NCBI RefSeq assembly: GCF_000445185.1
Contig: NZ_AVAF01000171.1
Coordinates: forward strand, 1 to 64,000
Source of the DNA: Thermoanaerobacter sp. A7A
GTDB taxonomy: Bacteria; Bacillota; Thermoanaerobacteria; Thermoanaerobacterales; Thermoanaerobacteraceae
Direction: 5' to 3'
DNA length: 64,000 nucleotides
This document shows positions 52,087-61,496 of the stretch, in pieces (the stretch's first letter is position 1; each line of letters opens with the position of its first letter). Both the position numbers and the translations under genes were made by a program. Under the pieces are notes generated by a model. It was not told the origin of the DNA. It worked only from the letters and a program-made list of their open reading frames with translations, and ran no database searches.

Positions 52087-53037
52087 ATGGTAAGATATAA
52101 TAGTTCTCTAAAAATTTTTTCAGGAAATTCAAATCCTAAGTTAGCCAGTGAAATAGCAGAACATCTTGGACTTAAACTTTGTGATTCAGAAGTAGGGACT
52201 TTTAGTGATGGAGAGATAAGTGTAAGGATTGGAGAAAGTGTAAGAGGTGCAAGCGTTTTTGTAATACAGTCAACTTGTGCGCCTGTTAACAACAACTTAA
52301 TGGAATTATTGATAATGATTGATGCTTTTAAAAGGGCATCTGCGGCTGAAATTAATGCAGTTATACCCTACTATGGTTATGCAAGACAAGACAGAAAAGC
52401 AAAGGCGAGGGACCCAATTACTGCAAAGCTTGTAGCTGACCTTATAACTGCAGCAGGAGCCCATAGAGTTGTTACAATGGACCTTCATGCTCCACAAATA
52501 CAAGGGTATTTTAATATTCCTGTAGACCATCTTTTAGGAGGACCAATACTTGCGAAATATTTTCTTGACAAGGAATTGGGAAATGATGTAGTAGTTGTTT
52601 CCCCTGACCATGGCAGTGTGACAAGAGCGAGGTATTTTGCAGAAAAATTGAATGCTCCTCTTGCTATTATTGACAAAAGAAGGCCAAAAGCTAATGTAGC
52701 AGAGATAATGAATATAATAGGTGATGTAAGAGGGAAAAAGGCTATTTTGGTAGATGACCTTATTGATACCGCTGGTACTTTGGTACAAGGGGCGGAGGCT
52801 CTTCTTGACAGTGGTGCTACTGAAGTTTATGCTTGCGCGACTCATGGGGTGTTGTCAGGCCCTGCGATTGAAAGGCTTAAGGAATCACCAATAAAAGAAT
52901 TGGTTATAACCGATACAATCCCTCTTCCCGAAGAGAAAAAAATTGACAAAATTAAAGTGAGGTCTGTAGCTCCTTTATTTGCAGAAGCGATTTGGAGAAT
53001 CCATGAAGGAATGTCTGTAAGTAAATTGTTTGTATAG
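52087..53037 (+). CDS. prs: Ribose-phosphate pyrophosphokinase
   Basis: Makes PRPP from ribose-5-phosphate and ATP (EC 2.7.6.1). The 316-residue product shows the ATP flexible loop [45 protein letters not shown] and the PRPP motif [11 protein letters not shown]. Preceded by GGGAGGC at the end of glmU. PRPP is the effector of PurR, encoded nearby. Confidence 0.97.
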   Translation: MVRYNSSLKIFSGNSNPKLASEIAEHLGLKLCDSEVGTFSDGEISVRIGESVRGASVFVIQSTCAPVNNNLMELLIMIDAFKRASAAEINAVIPYYGYARQDRKAKARDPITAKLVADLITAAGAHRVVTMDLHAPQIQGYFNIPVDHLLGGPILAKYFLDKELGNDVVVVSPDHGSVTRARYFAEKLNAPLAIIDKRRPKANVAEIMNIIGDVRGKKAILVDDLIDTAGTLVQGAEALLDSGATEVYACATHGVLSGPAIERLKESPIKELVITDTIPLPEEKKIDKIKVRSVAPLFAEAIWRIHEGMSVSKLFV

Positions 53038-53058
53038 GCACTTTATGTGCCTTTTTTA
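53036..53058 (+). terminator. Terminator of glmU-prs
   Basis: AGGCAC-TTTAT-GTGCCT (53036-53052) is followed by a T-run. The stem begins at the prs stop. Confidence 0.75.
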
Positions 53059-53121
53059 TATTATTTAAAATTTTATTATGATATAATTTAAGCAAGGAAA
53101 CTTGAAGTAGAGGGTGATTTT

Positions 53122-53805
53122 GTGGGAGATAACCGAAAGATTTATGTAGTGGATGATGACAAGAATATATGTGAAATAGTTTCTTTGTACCTTGAAAAAG
53201 AGGGTTTTGATGTAGAGCAGATATACGATGGGCAAACCGCACTAAAGAAAATACAAGAAAAACCTCCAAAGCTCGTCATACTTGACATAATGTTGCCAGG
53301 AATTGATGGTATAGCTCTTTGCAGAGAAGTCAGAAAATTTTCAAAGGTGCCTATAATAATGCTTACCGCAAAAGGGGATACACTTGATAAGGTATTGGCT
53401 TTAGAGATTGGCGCTGATGACTACATCGTAAAGCCATTTGACGGGAAAGAATTGGTAGCAAGAGTTAAAGCGGTTTTAAGAAGATATGAACCGGAAAGTG
53501 AGGAAAAACAGGCTGTTTCTTATCCAGAACTTTATGTAAGTTTAAGCGAATATAAAGTTGTTTATAAAGGGCAAAATGTAGATTTAACTCCCAAAGAGTT
53601 AGAACTTTTATATTTCTTATGTACACATCCTAACAGGGTTTTCACGAGAGACCAGCTATTAGAAAATGTATGGGGTTATGATTATATGGGAGATAGTCGT
53701 ACAGTAGATGTTCATATAAAGCGGCTTAGAGAGAAAATGGGAGATGGCCCTAATTGGAAACTTACCACCGTATGGGGTGTAGGTTATAAATTTGAGGTGA
53801 ACTAA
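53122..53805 (+). CDS. OmpR-family response regulator
   Basis: A 227-residue two-component regulator. The receiver domain has the acidic pocket VVDDDKNI, the phospho-Asp in KLVILDIMLPGIDG, Thr in IIMLTAKGD and Lys in DDYIVKPFDGKEL. The C-terminal winged helix (VDLTPKELELLYFLCTHPNRVFTRDQLLENVWGY; VDVHIKRLREKMGD) is of the OmpR/PhoB type, which binds direct repeats on an 11-bp period. It starts with GTG after GAGGGTGATTTT. The sensor kinase gene follows in 2 bp, then htrA. It is PhoP/ResD/WalR-like; I cannot decide which. It is the only complete OmpR-type regulator in the window and a candidate for the periodic hexamers found here. Confidence 0.93.
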   Translation: MGDNRKIYVVDDDKNICEIVSLYLEKEGFDVEQIYDGQTALKKIQEKPPKLVILDIMLPGIDGIALCREVRKFSKVPIIMLTAKGDTLDKVLALEIGADDYIVKPFDGKELVARVKAVLRRYEPESEEKQAVSYPELYVSLSEYKVVYKGQNVDLTPKELELLYFLCTHPNRVFTRDQLLENVWGYDYMGDSRTVDVHIKRLREKMGDGPNWKLTTVWGVGYKFEVN

Positions 53806-53807
53806 AT

Positions 53808-55220
53808 TTGAGCAAAAATAGACTTTTTAAAAAACTTTTTATAAGCAATATGATTATCATCCTTATTACTTTGTCTATTCTTTCAGGGATGTTTTATCTG
53901 ATGTTTCAAAACTATTACTTTGCTGACAAAGAAAAAATAATGTTAGAAGAGGCTCAAGAAATAAATGCAATTTTAAATGAATTTGCGGTAGGAGACATAA
54001 ACATAGATAAATGGAATCAAGAACTAAACGTTGTTACTAGATTGATTAATGCTACTGTATGGATCGTAGATAAAGAAGGGCTAATTTACAGTCAATCACA
54101 ACAGCAGGGCAAAGCATGGACAGGAGTAAGCCTCAGTAAAGAAGAAATAAAAAGCATTTTAGATGGACAATCTGTTGTAAAAAAAGGATATTTTGGTGGC
54201 AAATTCAATCAGCCTGTTTTGACAGTAGGAGTGCCTCTTGTTATAAATGGCCGAATTGAAGGTGCTATATTTATGCATGCTCCTTTGACAGAAATGAATA
54301 AAACTATTATTAACATCTTTATTTTAATGCTTTTATCTGGAGGAGTAGCTCTTATAATAGGTTTTGTGCTCATTTCTTATACTTCCAGTAAAATATCTCA
54401 GCCTCTTAAAGAGATGAGCTTAGCTGTTCAGCAGGTAGCGAAGGGGAATTTTTCTGCAAGGGTACAACATAAGGAAGAAGATGAAATAGGGGATTTGGCT
54501 AAATCCTTTAATATTATGGCAAAAGAATTAGAACAATTAGAAAACATGAGAAAAGATTTTGTGGCAAATGTTTCTCACGAATTGAGGTCTCCATTGACCT
54601 CTATACAAGGATATATAGATGGGATATTAGACGGTACTATTCCAAAGGAAAAAGCTTGCGATTATCTTAAAATAGTACAAAAAGAAACACGGAGGATGTC
54701 TCGGCTCATAGACGATTTTCTTGAAATGACTAAACTTGAGTCAGGTCAATTTCCACTTAATAAGACTGAATTTGATATAAATGAACTTATAAGACTGGCT
54801 GTTATAAAGTTTGAAAAAAGGATAGTTGAAAAAGATTTAGCTGTTAAGGTTGATTTTGAAGAAGACAGACGAATAGTTATAGGGGATAGGGATAAGATAG
54901 AGCAAGTTTTGACAAATCTTATAGATAATGCAATAAAGTTTTCTAAAGAAAGGGGTATAATTCATATTTTTACTGAAATAAAAGATGACAAAGTATTCAT
55001 TACTATAAAAGATAATGGAATAGGTATTTCTCCAGAAGACCAAGAGCATATATGGGATAGATTTTATAAAGCGGACAAATCGAGAGGAAAAGATGGAGCA
55101 GGCCTTGGGCTTTATATAGTAAAGCGTATTATAAATGCTCATAACGAGGAAATATGGGTAGAAAGTGAAGTTGGTAAAGGTACAGCATTTACTTTTACTT
55201 TGTCGGTGAAAAAATTTTAA
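53808..55220 (+). CDS. Sensor histidine kinase (HAMP, HisKA, HATPase)
   Basis: The partner of the preceding regulator, 470 residues. TM1 is at about 10-30, an extracellular sensor region of about 130 residues follows, then TM2 near 165-190, HAMP (SKISQPLKEMSLAVQQVAKGNFSARV), the phospho-His in FVANVSHELRSPLTSIQGY, the N box (QVLTNLIDNAIKFS) and G boxes (IKDNGIGISPED, GAGLGLYIVKRI). No PAS domain lies between HAMP and HisKA, unlike WalK and PhoR of Bacillus. TTG start after GAGGTGAAC. It likely senses envelope state, judged from the htrA neighbour. Confidence 0.94.
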   Translation: MSKNRLFKKLFISNMIIILITLSILSGMFYLMFQNYYFADKEKIMLEEAQEINAILNEFAVGDINIDKWNQELNVVTRLINATVWIVDKEGLIYSQSQQQGKAWTGVSLSKEEIKSILDGQSVVKKGYFGGKFNQPVLTVGVPLVINGRIEGAIFMHAPLTEMNKTIINIFILMLLSGGVALIIGFVLISYTSSKISQPLKEMSLAVQQVAKGNFSARVQHKEEDEIGDLAKSFNIMAKELEQLENMRKDFVANVSHELRSPLTSIQGYIDGILDGTIPKEKACDYLKIVQKETRRMSRLIDDFLEMTKLESGQFPLNKTEFDINELIRLAVIKFEKRIVEKDLAVKVDFEEDRRIVIGDRDKIEQVLTNLIDNAIKFSKERGIIHIFTEIKDDKVFITIKDNGIGISPEDQEHIWDRFYKADKSRGKDGAGLGLYIVKRIINAHNEEIWVESEVGKGTAFTFTLSVKKF

Positions 55221-55237
55221 AAAATCACAATAAAATA

Positions 55238-55265
55238 TTTACACTTTGTTAACACTTTATTCATA
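55238..55265 (+). promoter_or_regulatory. PhoP-box-like tandem hexamers after the sensor kinase gene
   Basis: TTTACA (55238), TTAACA (55249) and TTCATA (55260) stand on an exact 11-bp period, matching TTHACA-N5 direct repeats bound by PhoP-type regulators. TACAAT (55275-55280) follows as a possible -10. Confidence 0.6.
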
Positions 55266-55284
55266 AATAAGGGATACAATAATA

Positions 55285-55365
55285 TTTGAGAGCGACAAAT
55301 GCCTCTCCTTGACCTCCCTTATCATAGCGGTCCAAGTGAATACTTGGGCCGCACATTTATTTATA
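55285..55365 (+). ncRNA. Candidate small RNA or leader with C-rich segment and terminator-like hairpin
   Basis: Downstream of the hexamers and TACAAT, the sequence has a C/T-rich single-stranded stretch (GCCTCTCCTTGACCTCCC) and then an 11-bp hairpin GCGGTCCAAGT/ACTTGGGCCGC (55327-55352) followed by ACATTTATTTAT. The C-rich part is complementary to ribosome binding sites. No ORF lies here. Evidence is structural only, and the T-tract is weak. Confidence 0.35.
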
Positions 55366-55407
55366 AAAAACAACGCGGAAATTTTTTAATAAAAACTACT
55401 TAAAATC

Positions 55408-55435
55408 TTTACATCATGTTCATAATTTGTTAATA
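55408..55435 (+). promoter_or_regulatory. PhoP-box-like hexamers immediately upstream of htrA
   Basis: TTTACA (55408), TTCATA (55419) and TTAATA (55430) have exact N5 spacing. TATAAT follows at 55445-55450, about 35 bp before the htrA ATG. A second, weaker copy of the pattern seen at 55238. Confidence 0.5.
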
Positions 55436-55484
55436 AAAAGGGGTTATAATTAAAAGCAAGAAAGAACAAAAGGAGTGAGTGATT

Positions 55485-56846
55485 ATGGATTACGAAAAAG
55501 ACTTTGAAGATAAAATTGAAAAGAATGATCCGGAGAATGTAGTTCTTCCAGAAGAAAATGAAAAAGAAGAGCTATATCAAACAGAAGAATTAAATAGCGA
55601 AATATTAAAAGCAGAGGAACAAAAGCAAGAGGAGTTGGAAACTACTGCGCCAATTCCTAAAGTGGTATTTAGAAACAACAAAAAGAGTTTGGGGAAGATG
55701 GTAAAAAGATTCAGAAAGAGAATGTTAGCTTCTTTTATCGCAGTAGCGTTGGTGGCAGCTTTAATCGGCGGAGGAATTACAGGAACTGTAATGAAATACT
55801 ACGTGACCCCAAATGATGCGTCAGCACAAGTTGTTACAAGATATTTACCTCTAGATGCTACTTCGTCAGACGAAAGCGGTATTTTAAATTTGATACCCAA
55901 CATTTACAAAATAGTGAGCCCAGCAGTTGTAGAAATTAGTACAAGTGTTGCTTACAACTACGGTTATAGAACTAGAGGTAGCGGTTCTGGATTTATCATA
56001 AGCTCTGATGGATACATTGTCACAAATAACCATGTAATTGACGGAGCATCAAAAATCACAGTAAAACTTTCAGATGGAAGAAGTGCTGATGCAAAACTTG
56101 TAGGAAAAGATGATAGAACAGACCTCGCAGTACTTAAAATAAACCTTCCTAATTTACCCATTGTAAAACTAGGAGATTCTTCCAAACTCCAACCTGGGGA
56201 ATTGGCAATTGCTATAGGCAATCCTCTTGGAGAATCCTTTGCAGGTACAGTCACAGCAGGTATAATAAGCGGACTCAACAGGAATCTCCAAAGTGATTAT
56301 GGGCCTGTCAAACTCATACAAACAGATGCAGCTATAAATCCTGGCAACAGCGGCGGACCTCTTGTGAACAGTAAAGCAGAAGTTATAGGTATAACAAGTG
56401 TTAAGCTCACTTCAATAGGACCAAGTATTCAAGACCCTTTTGGAATGTTCCAGAGCCAAGAAACTCCTGTTGAGGGTATGGGTTTTGCAATTCCAATAAA
56501 CGAGGCAAAACCTATAATTGACCAGATAATAAAACACGGCTATGTAGAAAGGCCTATGATGGGAATAGGTGCTCAAACTATTACACAACAAGATGCAGCC
56601 CGATATAATTTGCCCGTAGGAGTGTATGTAGTTCAAGTTCAGCCAAATAGTGGAGCAGAAAAAGCTGGTATTCAACCAGGAGATGTGATAATAAAGGTTG
56701 ATGGTAAAGACATTACTTCCTTTGAGGATTTACAAGGCATATTAAATAACCACAAAGTTGGAGATGTAATAAATGTAACAATTTGGAGAAATAGCAAAAC
56801 ATTTACAGTTCCTGTAAAGTTGCAAAGCAGTGCAAACTTTCAATAA
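55485..56846 (+). CDS. htrA: HtrA/DegP-like trypsin-type serine protease with PDZ domain
   Basis: Membrane-anchored envelope quality-control protease, 453 residues. It has an acidic cytoplasmic N-terminus (about 75 residues, rich in Glu/Lys), a single TM (MLASFIAVALVAALIGGGITG), the protease domain with His in YIVTNNHVIDGAS, Asp in DRTDLAVLKI and Ser in NPGNSGGPLVNS, and a C-terminal PDZ domain (YVVQVQPNSGAEKAGIQPGDVI). The ATG at 55485 is nine bases after AGGAG; the track's GTG at 55479 is too close. It follows the two-component system, as in several Firmicutes, and has PhoP-like hexamers upstream. Strong terminator downstream. Confidence 0.95.
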   Translation: MDYEKDFEDKIEKNDPENVVLPEENEKEELYQTEELNSEILKAEEQKQEELETTAPIPKVVFRNNKKSLGKMVKRFRKRMLASFIAVALVAALIGGGITGTVMKYYVTPNDASAQVVTRYLPLDATSSDESGILNLIPNIYKIVSPAVVEISTSVAYNYGYRTRGSGSGFIISSDGYIVTNNHVIDGASKITVKLSDGRSADAKLVGKDDRTDLAVLKINLPNLPIVKLGDSSKLQPGELAIAIGNPLGESFAGTVTAGIISGLNRNLQSDYGPVKLIQTDAAINPGNSGGPLVNSKAEVIGITSVKLTSIGPSIQDPFGMFQSQETPVEGMGFAIPINEAKPIIDQIIKHGYVERPMMGIGAQTITQQDAARYNLPVGVYVVQVQPNSGAEKAGIQPGDVIIKVDGKDITSFEDLQGILNNHKVGDVINVTIWRNSKTFTVPVKLQSSANFQ

Positions 56847-56870
56847 ATAAAATAAAGGCCTCCCTCGCAC

Positions 56871-56911
56871 AAAGGCTACCGGCAAGTTATCGCTTGCCGG
56901 TAGCCTTTTAC
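56871..56911 (+). terminator. Terminator of htrA
   Basis: AAAGGCTACCGGCAAG (56871-56886) pairs perfectly with CTTGCCGGTAGCCTTT (56893-56908), then TTAC. Confidence 0.88.
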
Positions 56912-56973
56912 ACATACTATAGCTTTTTTTCGTTTAATTATGTATAATTAATTTGATAAGGAAGGGTGGTCGT

Positions 56974-57528
56974 ATGTACATAATTGCAGGTTTAGGAAAT
57001 CCTGGTAGAGAATATGAAGAAACTAGGCATAATATAGGGTTTATGGTAATAGATGAGTTGGCAAAAAAATTAGGTATAAATGTCACAAAATTAAAATTTA
57101 AATCCCTTGTGGGTGAAGGGAATTTTAAAGGAGAGAAAATAATTCTTTTAAAGCCTCAGACATTTATGAATTTAAGTGGTGAAGCTTTATACGATGCTGT
57201 AAATTTTTATAAAATTCAACTTGAAAATGTAATTGTAATTTATGACGATAAAGACCTGGATGTGGGCAAAATAAGGATAAGAAAAAAAGGAAGTTCGGGC
57301 GGTCACAATGGAATGAATTCTATCATATATCTTTTAAATAGCGAAGAATTTCCGCGTATTAGAATTGGAATTGGAAAACCGCAAAAGGATTTAGTAAGTT
57401 ACGTATTAGGAAAATTTGAAGAGTCAGAGAAAAAACTAATTGATGAAGCTGTTATAAAAGCAGCAGATGCAGTGATAGATATTATAGAAAATGGGATAGA
57501 ACATGCTATGAGCAAATTTAACGGTTGA
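56974..57528 (+). CDS. pth: Peptidyl-tRNA hydrolase
   Basis: Releases tRNA from drop-off peptidyl-tRNA (EC 3.1.1.29). The 184-residue product has the family motifs IIAGLGNPGREYEETRHNIGFM (catalytic His in TRHNIG), LLKPQTFMNLSGEA, DDKDLDVGKIRIRKKGSSGGHNG and RIRIGIGKP. The track starts at TTG 56953; the ATG at 56974, after GGGTGG, matches the conserved N-terminus. TATAAT upstream at about 56942. Followed by the small PrsW-like gene and mfd. Confidence 0.97.
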   Translation: MYIIAGLGNPGREYEETRHNIGFMVIDELAKKLGINVTKLKFKSLVGEGNFKGEKIILLKPQTFMNLSGEALYDAVNFYKIQLENVIVIYDDKDLDVGKIRIRKKGSSGGHNGMNSIIYLLNSEEFPRIRIGIGKPQKDLVSYVLGKFEESEKKLIDEAVIKAADAVIDIIENGIEHAMSKFNG

Positions 57529-57559
57529 TAAAAAGGCAATAAAGGAGAAAAAAGAATAC

Positions 57560-57928
57560 ATGTGGCTATTATCTGGAATTGGTGGTGTAATTTTAGCATA
57601 TTTTCTAAATAGGATGGCAGTAACTAAATATAAGAGAAGAGCTATAATTTATTTTGTACCAATCATTGAAGAAACGTGTAAGACAGTGGCGGGGTATTTG
57701 ACTTCCTCTATTCTTTTGTCTCATTTGATATTTGGAATTGCAGAGGCAGTAAATGATTACATAAAAACTTCCTATAAGATCAATTTAAGGGCTTCTATTT
57801 TAAGTATCTTAAGCCACAGCTTTTTTGGTATAACCTCTTACATATTAGTGATGCAAACAAATATTTTTTTGGCCATTATTGTAACTTCTTTAATACACGG
57901 CTTATGGAATAGGCTTATGTTGAGGTGA
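57560..57928 (+). CDS. Small membrane protein with PrsW-like motifs, 122 residues
   Basis: A very short polytopic protein (about four hydrophobic segments). It carries VPIIEETCKTVAGYL, LIFGIAEAVNDY, ILSHSFFGITS and LIHGLWNRL. These correspond in order to the EExxK, FxxxE and His motifs of PrsW-type glutamic intramembrane proteases, but the protein is about half the usual length. It lies between pth and mfd, 31 bp after pth, and its TGA overlaps the mfd ribosome site, so it is part of that operon. A site-1-type protease role is inference; it could be a degenerate relative. Confidence 0.6.
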   Translation: MWLLSGIGGVILAYFLNRMAVTKYKRRAIIYFVPIIEETCKTVAGYLTSSILLSHLIFGIAEAVNDYIKTSYKINLRASILSILSHSFFGITSYILVMQTNIFLAIIVTSLIHGLWNRLMLR

Positions 57929-57933
57929 TGAAC

Positions 57934-60900
57934 ATGTTTACTCGTCAAATAGAGGAATTAAAAGAGATTAAAACAATAGAAGAATTTCTACAACACGGGA
58001 AAGGACCTATTTTGGCTTATGGGCTTACAGATTCTCAAAAAGCCCATATTGCCCATTATATAATGACTAAGTTTAACAAAAAGGTGTTAGTTATTGCTCC
58101 TGATGAGGTGGAAGCAAGAAAAATATACGAAGATTTGTATTCTTTTAATTTTGGCAATGCTTCTTTATTTCCCAAAAGAGAAGCCTTGTTTTATAAAATA
58201 GATGCTGCGAGTCAAGAAGTGGTGTCTCAAAGATTACAGGTAATTAAAAAATTGTCAGAAGAAAGTTCCCATGCTGTAGTCACTTCTATAGATGCAGCAT
58301 TAGGTAAGCTCATACCTATGGATTTATTTAAAAAGTATCACTTTGTTTTTAAATTAGGTGATACTGTGAATTTGGAGAAAGTTATAAAAAATTTGGTGAC
58401 CATGGGGTATGAAAGAGTTCAAATGGTAGAAGGAAAAGGACAATTTAGTGTGAGAGGAGGAATAATTGACGTTTTTTCCCCTACCGAAGAATATCCATGG
58501 AGAATTGAACTTTTTGGCGATGAAATAGATTCCATAAGGACTTTTGATGTGATTACACAAAGGTCTCTAGAAAATATTGATAATATAAATATTTTCCCAG
58601 CTACAGAGTTTATCGCAGAAGCAGAGCACATCAAAAAGGGGATTTCTGCAGTTTCGAACTATTTAAATTCCTATTTGTCAAAAATAAAAAAATCGAAAAG
58701 TGGAATTGCAGAAAAATTACAGCAAAAATTTGAAGAGATTATGGAGGAGATTACCGAGGCTAAAAGGGTAGAAAATATTCATGAGCTTATAGATTATTTT
58801 TATGATGATGTCTATTCTATTGTTGATTATATGGGAGAAGAGGCAGTTATTATTTTAGATGAAAGCAGTCGTATTAAACAAAGGGTAAATAACCTTCAAA
58901 TGGAATTTAATGAAAATTTCAAGGTTTTACTAGAAAAAGGAGAGGTTTTGCCCGAGCAAAGTAAGCTTTTTTTTGATTATGATGAAATATTAAAAAGAGT
59001 GAAAAATAATTTTTTACTCATAATTAATACTTTAGCAAAACCTGATAATGAGTTACAACCCCAAACGATTGTTAATTTTATATCAAGGTCTATGCATCCT
59101 TTTCACGGCAAAATGGATATTTTAGTAGATGATTTGAAATATTACAAAAACACAGGATATAAAGTGTTGCTTTTAAGTGGGAATCAAGAAAGAGCAAGAG
59201 TTTTAAAAGATACGCTTGAAAGTTTTAACATTGATACTGTAGTGATTAAAGACAGTGAATACGATATACAAAAAGGGCAAGTGGTCATATATCCTGCCTC
59301 TGTTAGCAAGGGGTTTGAGTATGTGGATGCAAAATTTGCGGTTATAAGCGATGGAGAAATTTTTGGTCAGACTAAAAGGAGTAAAAAAACTATAAAAATT
59401 AAAAATGCCGACAAGATAAAGAGCTTTACTGAATTAGAAGTAGGGTCATATGTTGTTCATGTAAATTATGGTATAGGAAAGTATGAAGGTATAGAAAAAA
59501 TAAAAGTAGATGGGATTATAAGGGATTATTTGAAGATAATTTACGCGGGAGGAGATACCCTTTTTGTACCAGTGGAACAATTAGACCTTGTGCAAAAATA
59601 TGTAGGACCGACAGACAATCCTCCTAAATTAAATAAATTGGGGGGGAGTGAATGGATTAGAGTTAAAAGAAAAGCCAAAAAAGCAGTAGAAGACATCGCA
59701 AAAGACTTGATTAAGCTTTATGCAAAAAGACAGATAGCTAAAGGGCATGCTTTTTCTCCTGATACTCCATGGCAAAAAGAGTTTGAAGAACAATTTCCCT
59801 ATGAAGAGACAGAAGACCAGTTAAGGTGTATAAAAGAAATTAAAGAGGATATGGAAAAAGACAGGCCAATGGATAGACTTCTCTGTGGAGATGTGGGATA
59901 TGGCAAAACAGAAGTAGCTTTAAGGGCTGCTTTTAAAGCAGTGGCTGATGGGAAACAGGTGGCTTTTTTGTGCCCTACAACTATCTTGGCTTATCAGCAT
60001 TATACTAATTTCATAGAAAGATTCAAAGAATTTCCTGTAAAGATAGAAATGCTCAGTCGTTTTAGGACTCCTAAAGAACAAGCGCAAATAATTAAAAGTC
60101 TGGCGGAAGGGACTATCGATATTATTGTTGGTACTCACAGACTTTTACAGAGTGATGTAAAATTTAAAGATTTGGGACTTTTAATTATAGACGAAGAACA
60201 GAGATTTGGGGTTGTTCATAAAGAAAAAATAAAGAGGCTAAAAGAAAATATAGATGTATTGACTTTGGCGGCGACTCCTATTCCAAGAACGCTACACATG
60301 TCTTTGATTGGGATAAGAGATATGAGTATACTTGAAAATCCTCCTGAAGACCGATATCCAGTAGAAACTTATGTAGTGGAATTTAATGAAGAATTGATAA
60401 AAGACGCAATACTGAGAGAAATGGGAAGAGGAGGACAAGTTTTTTTTGTATACAACCGCGTAAACGGCATAGAAAAAATAGCGTCTTTTATAAAGGAATT
60501 GATTCCAGATTGCCGAGTTGCTATAGCTCATGGGCAAATGGAAGAAAGTCAGCTGGAGAAAGTAATGATAGATTTTGTAAATGGAGAGTACGATGTGTTA
60601 GTCAGCACTACAATAATTGAGATAGGGCTTGATATACCAAATGTAAATACTATTATAGTTTATGATGCAGATAAGTTAGGGCTTTCTCAATTGTATCAAT
60701 TAAGAGGACGAGTAGGTAGGTCAAATAGACTTGCTTATGCTTATTTTACTTATAGAAAGGATAAAGTTTTAAGTGAAGTGGCAGAAAAGAGGTTGGAGGC
60801 GATAAAAGAGTTTACTGAATTTGGTTCTGGATTCAAAATTGCCATGAGGGATTTGGAGATAAGAGGTGCAGGAAATCTCCTTGGAGCAGAACAACATGGT

Positions 60901-61443
60901 CATATTGATGCAATTGGCTATGACTTGTATTTAAAGCTTTTAGAGGAAGCTATACGAAATTTAAAGGGAGAAGCTCCCAAAGAAAAGATTACTACCACAA
61001 TAGACATAAAAGTCAATGCTTATATTGACTCTTCCTATATTGAAGACGAAAATTTAAGATTAGAAATGTACAAGAAAATAGCCTCTATAGAATCTAGAGA
61101 AGATATGATGGAGATTTCAGAAGAACTTGTAGATAGGTTTGGCGATTATCCAAAACCTGTAGAGGCACTATTAGAAATTGCCTATTTAAAAGCTATTGCT
61201 TCTCAGGTCAACATTACTGAAATAACTGAAAAAGGAAACGCCGTAATTTTAAAGTTTAAAGATACAAAATCAGTAAATATGCAGGCTATAGAAAAGGCAA
61301 TAAAGGAATATGGAGGGAATTTAGTATTTTCAAGTCAAGTACAACCGTACCTTACTTATAAATTCAATAAAAAAGAGACTATACAAAAGGAACTTATAGA
61401 ATTGGTAGAAAAAATAAAAAGTTTGCAGTTAGTGGAGAAATGA
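57934..61443 (+). CDS. mfd: Transcription-repair coupling factor
   Basis: ATP-dependent DNA translocase that removes stalled RNA polymerase and recruits UvrA. The 1169-residue product has the UvrB-like N-terminal modules (QFSVRGGIIDVFSPTEEYPWRIE), the RNAP-interacting CarD-like domain (ELEVGSYVVHVNYGIGKYEGIEK), the RecG-like motor (LLCGDVGYGKTEVALRAAF, IIDEEQRFGV, LAATPIPRTLHMS, QLRGRVGRS) and the C-terminal TRCF domain. The ATG at 57934 has GAGGTG at six bases; GTG 57925 and ATG 57928 overlap that site. Normal family length. Confidence 0.97.
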   Translation: MFTRQIEELKEIKTIEEFLQHGKGPILAYGLTDSQKAHIAHYIMTKFNKKVLVIAPDEVEARKIYEDLYSFNFGNASLFPKREALFYKIDAASQEVVSQRLQVIKKLSEESSHAVVTSIDAALGKLIPMDLFKKYHFVFKLGDTVNLEKVIKNLVTMGYERVQMVEGKGQFSVRGGIIDVFSPTEEYPWRIELFGDEIDSIRTFDVITQRSLENIDNINIFPATEFIAEAEHIKKGISAVSNYLNSYLSKIKKSKSGIAEKLQQKFEEIMEEITEAKRVENIHELIDYFYDDVYSIVDYMGEEAVIILDESSRIKQRVNNLQMEFNENFKVLLEKGEVLPEQSKLFFDYDEILKRVKNNFLLIINTLAKPDNELQPQTIVNFISRSMHPFHGKMDILVDDLKYYKNTGYKVLLLSGNQERARVLKDTLESFNIDTVVIKDSEYDIQKGQVVIYPASVSKGFEYVDAKFAVISDGEIFGQTKRSKKTIKIKNADKIKSFTELEVGSYVVHVNYGIGKYEGIEKIKVDGIIRDYLKIIYAGGDTLFVPVEQLDLVQKYVGPTDNPPKLNKLGGSEWIRVKRKAKKAVEDIAKDLIKLYAKRQIAKGHAFSPDTPWQKEFEEQFPYEETEDQLRCIKEIKEDMEKDRPMDRLLCGDVGYGKTEVALRAAFKAVADGKQVAFLCPTTILAYQHYTNFIERFKEFPVKIEMLSRFRTPKEQAQIIKSLAEGTIDIIVGTHRLLQSDVKFKDLGLLIIDEEQRFGVVHKEKIKRLKENIDVLTLAATPIPRTLHMSLIGIRDMSILENPPEDRYPVETYVVEFNEELIKDAILREMGRGGQVFFVYNRVNGIEKIASFIKELIPDCRVAIAHGQMEESQLEKVMIDFVNGEYDVLVSTTIIEIGLDIPNVNTIIVYDADKLGLSQLYQLRGRVGRSNRLAYAYFTYRKDKVLSEVAEKRLEAIKEFTEFGSGFKIAMRDLEIRGAGNLLGAEQHGHIDAIGYDLYLKLLEEAIRNLKGEAPKEKITTTIDIKVNAYIDSSYIEDENLRLEMYKKIASIESREDMMEISEELVDRFGDYPKPVEALLEIAYLKAIASQVNITEITEKGNAVILKFKDTKSVNMQAIEKAIKEYGGNLVFSSQVQPYLTYKFNKKETIQKELIELVEKIKSLQLVEK

Positions 61444-61496
61444 TATATAATTAAGTTATCACTATGTAAACTTTTTAAAGTCAGGAGGATGTTATT

